Below, in pieces: positions 5,381 through 7,397 of a stretch of 7,397 bases of DNA. Position 1 is the first letter of the stretch. The number at the start of each line of letters is the position of its first letter. The DNA comes from Campylobacterota bacterium (GTDB taxonomy: Bacteria; Campylobacterota; Campylobacteria; Campylobacterales; JALSKU01). Position numbers and translations under genes: made by a program. The stretch covers positions 1 to 7,397 of the forward strand of contig JAADDL010000055.1 of assembly GCA_013153915.1 (NCBI GenBank), written 5' to 3'. The notes beneath the pieces were generated by a model, which saw nothing but the letters and a program-made list of their open reading frames with translations, did no database searches and was not told the origin of the DNA.

Positions 5381-6046
5381 TTGCAAACTATCGTAGTCGT
5401 TGAGGATGAAAAAGACATCTTGGATCTTGTTGAGTACACTCTTGAAAAAGAGGGGTTTGATGTGGTCGGATTTGTCGATACTTCCAAAGTAAAAGAGTTT
5501 CTTGACGAGGAGAGAGTCGCTTTGATGCTTATGGATAGAAATCTTCCAAATTGCGAAGGCTCCTCTTTTGTAAAAGAGTTAAGAGGCGAGGGGTACGATA
5601 CTCCCGTGATATTTTTGAGTGCAAAAGATAGTAGCGAAGATATACTAAAAGGGTTTGAAAGAGGGGGAGACGACTACATCACAAAGCCTTTTAATCCCAA
5701 AGAGTTAGTTGCAAGGGTAAAAGCGGTCTTGAAAAGAGTAGATAATAAAAGAGATATTTTAAAGATAAGGGATATACTCTTTGATAACTTAAATTCAAGA
5801 GTCTTTATCGAAGGCGAAGAGGTGCAACTAAGCAGACTTGAAAAGAGGCTTCTGTATCTTTTTATGATAAACAAAGATAGACTTCTTGATAGAAACACAC
5901 TTCTTGAAGAGGTGTGGGAGGATAGTTTGCAAAAGCAGCCAAAGACCGTCAATGTAGCGATAAAAAGACTTAAAGAGAAGATTGATCCAAAGGGAGAAAA
6001 GGAGTATATAAAGTCCGTTAGAGGCGAGGGGTATATATTTTGCTAA
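5381..6046 (+). CDS. OmpR/PhoB-type response regulator (phosphate response)
   Basis: A 221-residue two-domain regulator. The receiver domain (about 2-118) has the acidic pocket E8/D9, phospho-acceptor D52 in LMDRNLP, the switch Ser80 in FLSAKD, and Lys102 in the TKPF motif. The C-terminal winged-helix domain (about 125-221) includes LSRLEKRLL, the recognition helix around KTVNVAIKRLKEKI (188-201) and the final hairpin SVRGEGYIF, all typical of OmpR/PhoB proteins. The position after phoU and the two Pho boxes in the locus make it the likely PhoB-like activator of pstS and of its own operon; the name PhoB is withheld because Campylobacterota phosphate regulators have diverged from E. coli PhoB. 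It starts with TTG, 12 bases after phoU, and overlaps the kinase gene by 7 bases. Confidence 0.93.
   Translation: MQTIVVVEDEKDILDLVEYTLEKEGFDVVGFVDTSKVKEFLDEERVALMLMDRNLPNCEGSSFVKELRGEGYDTPVIFLSAKDSSEDILKGFERGGDDYITKPFNPKELVARVKAVLKRVDNKRDILKIRDILFDNLNSRVFIEGEEVQLSRLEKRLLYLFMINKDRLLDRNTLLEEVWEDSLQKQPKTVNVAIKRLKEKIDPKGEKEYIKSVRGEGYIFC
6027..6031 (+). promoter_or_regulatory. Ribosome binding site for the TTG start of the kinase
   Basis: AGGGG at 6027-6031, inside the end of the regulator gene, lies 8 bases before TTG 6040. The next in-frame ATG (residue 31) would remove the first membrane segment, so TTG is preferred. Confidence 0.6.
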
Positions 6047-7397
6047 AGCTTCATCAGATATATTTTAGGAGACTTTTTTTACTCTTTGCGGTACTTTTTG
6101 TAATTGTCGGCGGAGTGATATACTATCGGATGCAAGATCTATATATCTCAAACATAAAAGAGGCTCTAAAAGAGGATATAAAACTCATAGAGTTGAGTAT
6201 CGATAAGACGAAAGATTTTGACAAATTGGCAAAACGGATCAAAAAAGATCTCGGTGTGCGGGTGACTTTCGTGGATGAGAGCGGAAAGGTGCTTGGAGAG
6301 TCCGATAAAGATAGAACTACCATGGATAACCACAAGTATAGACCCGAAATCATGCAGGCTAAAAAAGAGGGGTTTGGAAGCTCCGTAAGAAGGTCGGCAA
6401 CTCTAAATAAAAATCTTTTATATATGGCGGGGAGTTATAAAGTCAAAGGAAAAACGCTTTTTATAAGGCTTTCAAAAGAGATAAAAAAGATACACTCTCA
6501 TCTTTTAACGCTAGGTGCTAAGATAGCTTTTGTACTTATACTTTTTGTACTTATACTCTTTTATATCATATATACCATAGGTAAAGATATAGAAAAAGAG
6601 GTCAACAAGATAGCCAAATTTTTGATAAATCTCACCAAAAAGAAGAAAAAACTCCATATCACTTCAGAGTTTTCCGAAGAGTTTTATAAGATAACGAAAC
6701 TTTTGACGAAAGTGGCAAATATACTCTCAAAGAGAGATAAACAAAAGGCGAAATACACAGCCAAACTAAAATCCTCCAATAAACAAAAAGATGACATCAT
6801 CTCCGCTATCAGCCATGAGTTTAAAAATCCCATCACGGTCATAAACGGATATAGCAAGACTCTTTTGGATGATGAGAGTATTGATAAGCAAATAGAGCGT
6901 AAGTTTTTGGAGAAAATTTACCAAAACGGTCAAAAGCTTACCGAATTGATAGATACTTTAAGGCTTTCTATAAAGCTTGAGGGTAAAAATATAAAGACAA
7001 ATTTTACAAAATTTTCTCTTTACGACCTTGTGTCCGAGTGCGCGGATAGTCTCAAAACTTCGTATAAAGATAGGGACATAGTGATAAAAAAAGAGTTTGA
7101 TAAAGAGATAGAAGCAGATAGAGTACTGCTTGGAGTAGCTATATCGAATTTGATAGAAAATGCCGTAAAGTACTCTGAAGATAGCGTGGAGATAACTATA
7201 GATAAGGATTTTTTGAGTGTAAAAGACGAGGGTATAGGGTTGGATCAAAAAGAGATAAAAAATATCACTAAAAAATTTTACAGAGTTTCAAAAAATAGTT
7301 GGGATAACTCTTTGGGGCTCGGGCTCAATATCGTTTCGAATATTTTAGAGTTACACGGGTTTGGACTTGAGATAGTAAGCGAAAAGGATAAAGGGAG
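6040..7397 (+). CDS. PhoR-like membrane sensor histidine kinase, 3' end beyond the window
   Basis: The first 452 codons of a sensor kinase; it runs off the window, probably only a few residues short of its end. It is the likely partner of the regulator at 5381. Order: membrane segment 1 (about 10-29); an extracytoplasmic domain (about 30-158) with VRVTFVDESGKVLGES and a TTMDNHKYRPEI stretch resembling the sensor region of Gram-positive PhoR-type kinases; membrane segment 2 (about 160-181); a charged linker with a five-Lys run (182-248); a HisKA domain with phospho-acceptor His259 in SAISHEFKNP; and an ATPase domain with N-box NLIEN (370-374), G1 box DEGIG (396-400) and G2 box GLGL (426-429). 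All catalytic motifs are intact. The linker is too short for a cytoplasmic PAS domain. It starts with TTG, overlapping the regulator gene by 7 bases, which suggests translational coupling. Confidence 0.9.
   Translation, partial: MLKLHQIYFRRLFLLFAVLFVIVGGVIYYRMQDLYISNIKEALKEDIKLIELSIDKTKDFDKLAKRIKKDLGVRVTFVDESGKVLGESDKDRTTMDNHKYRPEIMQAKKEGFGSSVRRSATLNKNLLYMAGSYKVKGKTLFIRLSKEIKKIHSHLLTLGAKIAFVLILFVLILFYIIYTIGKDIEKEVNKIAKFLINLTKKKKKLHITSEFSEEFYKITKLLTKVANILSKRDKQKAKYTAKLKSSNKQKDDIISAISHEFKNPITVINGYSKTLLDDESIDKQIERKFLEKIYQNGQKLTELIDTLRLSIKLEGKNIKTNFTKFSLYDLVSECADSLKTSYKDRDIVIKKEFDKEIEADRVLLGVAISNLIENAVKYSEDSVEITIDKDFLSVKDEGIGLDQKEIKNITKKFYRVSKNSWDNSLGLGLNIVSNILELHGFGLEIVSEKDKG
6529..6558 (+). repeat. 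Tandem 15-bp duplication inside the kinase gene
   Basis: TTTGTACTTATACTT (6529-6543) is followed at once by TTTGTACTTATACTC (6544-6558), 14 of 15 bases identical. It is in frame and encodes FVLIL twice (residues 164-173) in membrane segment 2. It probably arose by slippage, and the codon-level identity suggests it is fairly recent. Confidence 0.6.

Noticed and set aside
6958..7248. Minus-strand open frame of 96 codons inside the kinase gene
   Set aside because: It lies opposite the conserved HisKA/ATPase coding sequence and its aromatic-rich translation matches no family I recognise; a shadow frame.

Overview
The window carries one phosphate-acquisition and phosphate-sensing locus, all on the + strand: a TetR-family regulator, pstS, pstC, pstA, pstB, phoU, an OmpR/PhoB-type response regulator and a PhoR-like histidine kinase cut off by the window end. 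The A+T-rich composition, heavy use of ATA and AGA codons, T-tract promoters with clear -10 boxes but no convincing -35, and the kinase N-terminus (MLKLHQIYFRR) suggest a Campylobacterota (epsilonproteobacterial) genome, perhaps close to Sulfurimonas. That placement is an inference from composition and family resemblance, not from a search.

Layout. Bases 1-363 hold no intact gene. They contain a minus-strand reading frame (9-188) that looks like a gene remnant, and an imperfect inverted repeat (241-321) resembling REP/REPIN-type repeats. A sigma70-type promoter (-10 at 364-369) precedes the TetR-family gene (404-985). Directly after its stop codon lies the pstS promoter: two 7-bp direct repeats with an 11-bp period, then a TATAAT box. 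The same element, with the same spacing, recurs between pstS and pstC. These are the best candidates for the Pho boxes of the locus. From pstC onward the genes are packed tightly (overlaps of 4, 1 and 7 bp, gaps of 10 and 12 bp) and almost certainly form one transcript, pstC-pstA-pstB-phoU-RR-HK.

How it works. PstS captures periplasmic phosphate, PstC and PstA form the inner-membrane channel, and PstB drives import by ATP hydrolysis. PhoU links transport to signalling. The kinase phosphorylates the response regulator, which most likely binds the two Pho boxes, so the regulators switch on their own operon. A separate promoter for pstS fits the usual need for excess binding protein.

Unusual points: a TetR regulator placed directly upstream of the Pho promoter; a perfect 8-bp inverted repeat over the predicted pstS transcription start; an acidic Asp/Met-rich insert in the first periplasmic loop of PstC; a PhoU whose first metal-ligand motif is lost; a kinase with an extracytoplasmic domain and no room for the cytoplasmic PAS domain of E. 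coli PhoR; and non-ATG starts for three genes. I see no CRISPR array, intact transposase, tRNA, rRNA or clear riboswitch. The locus as a whole is a known system with non-standard details, not an unknown one.
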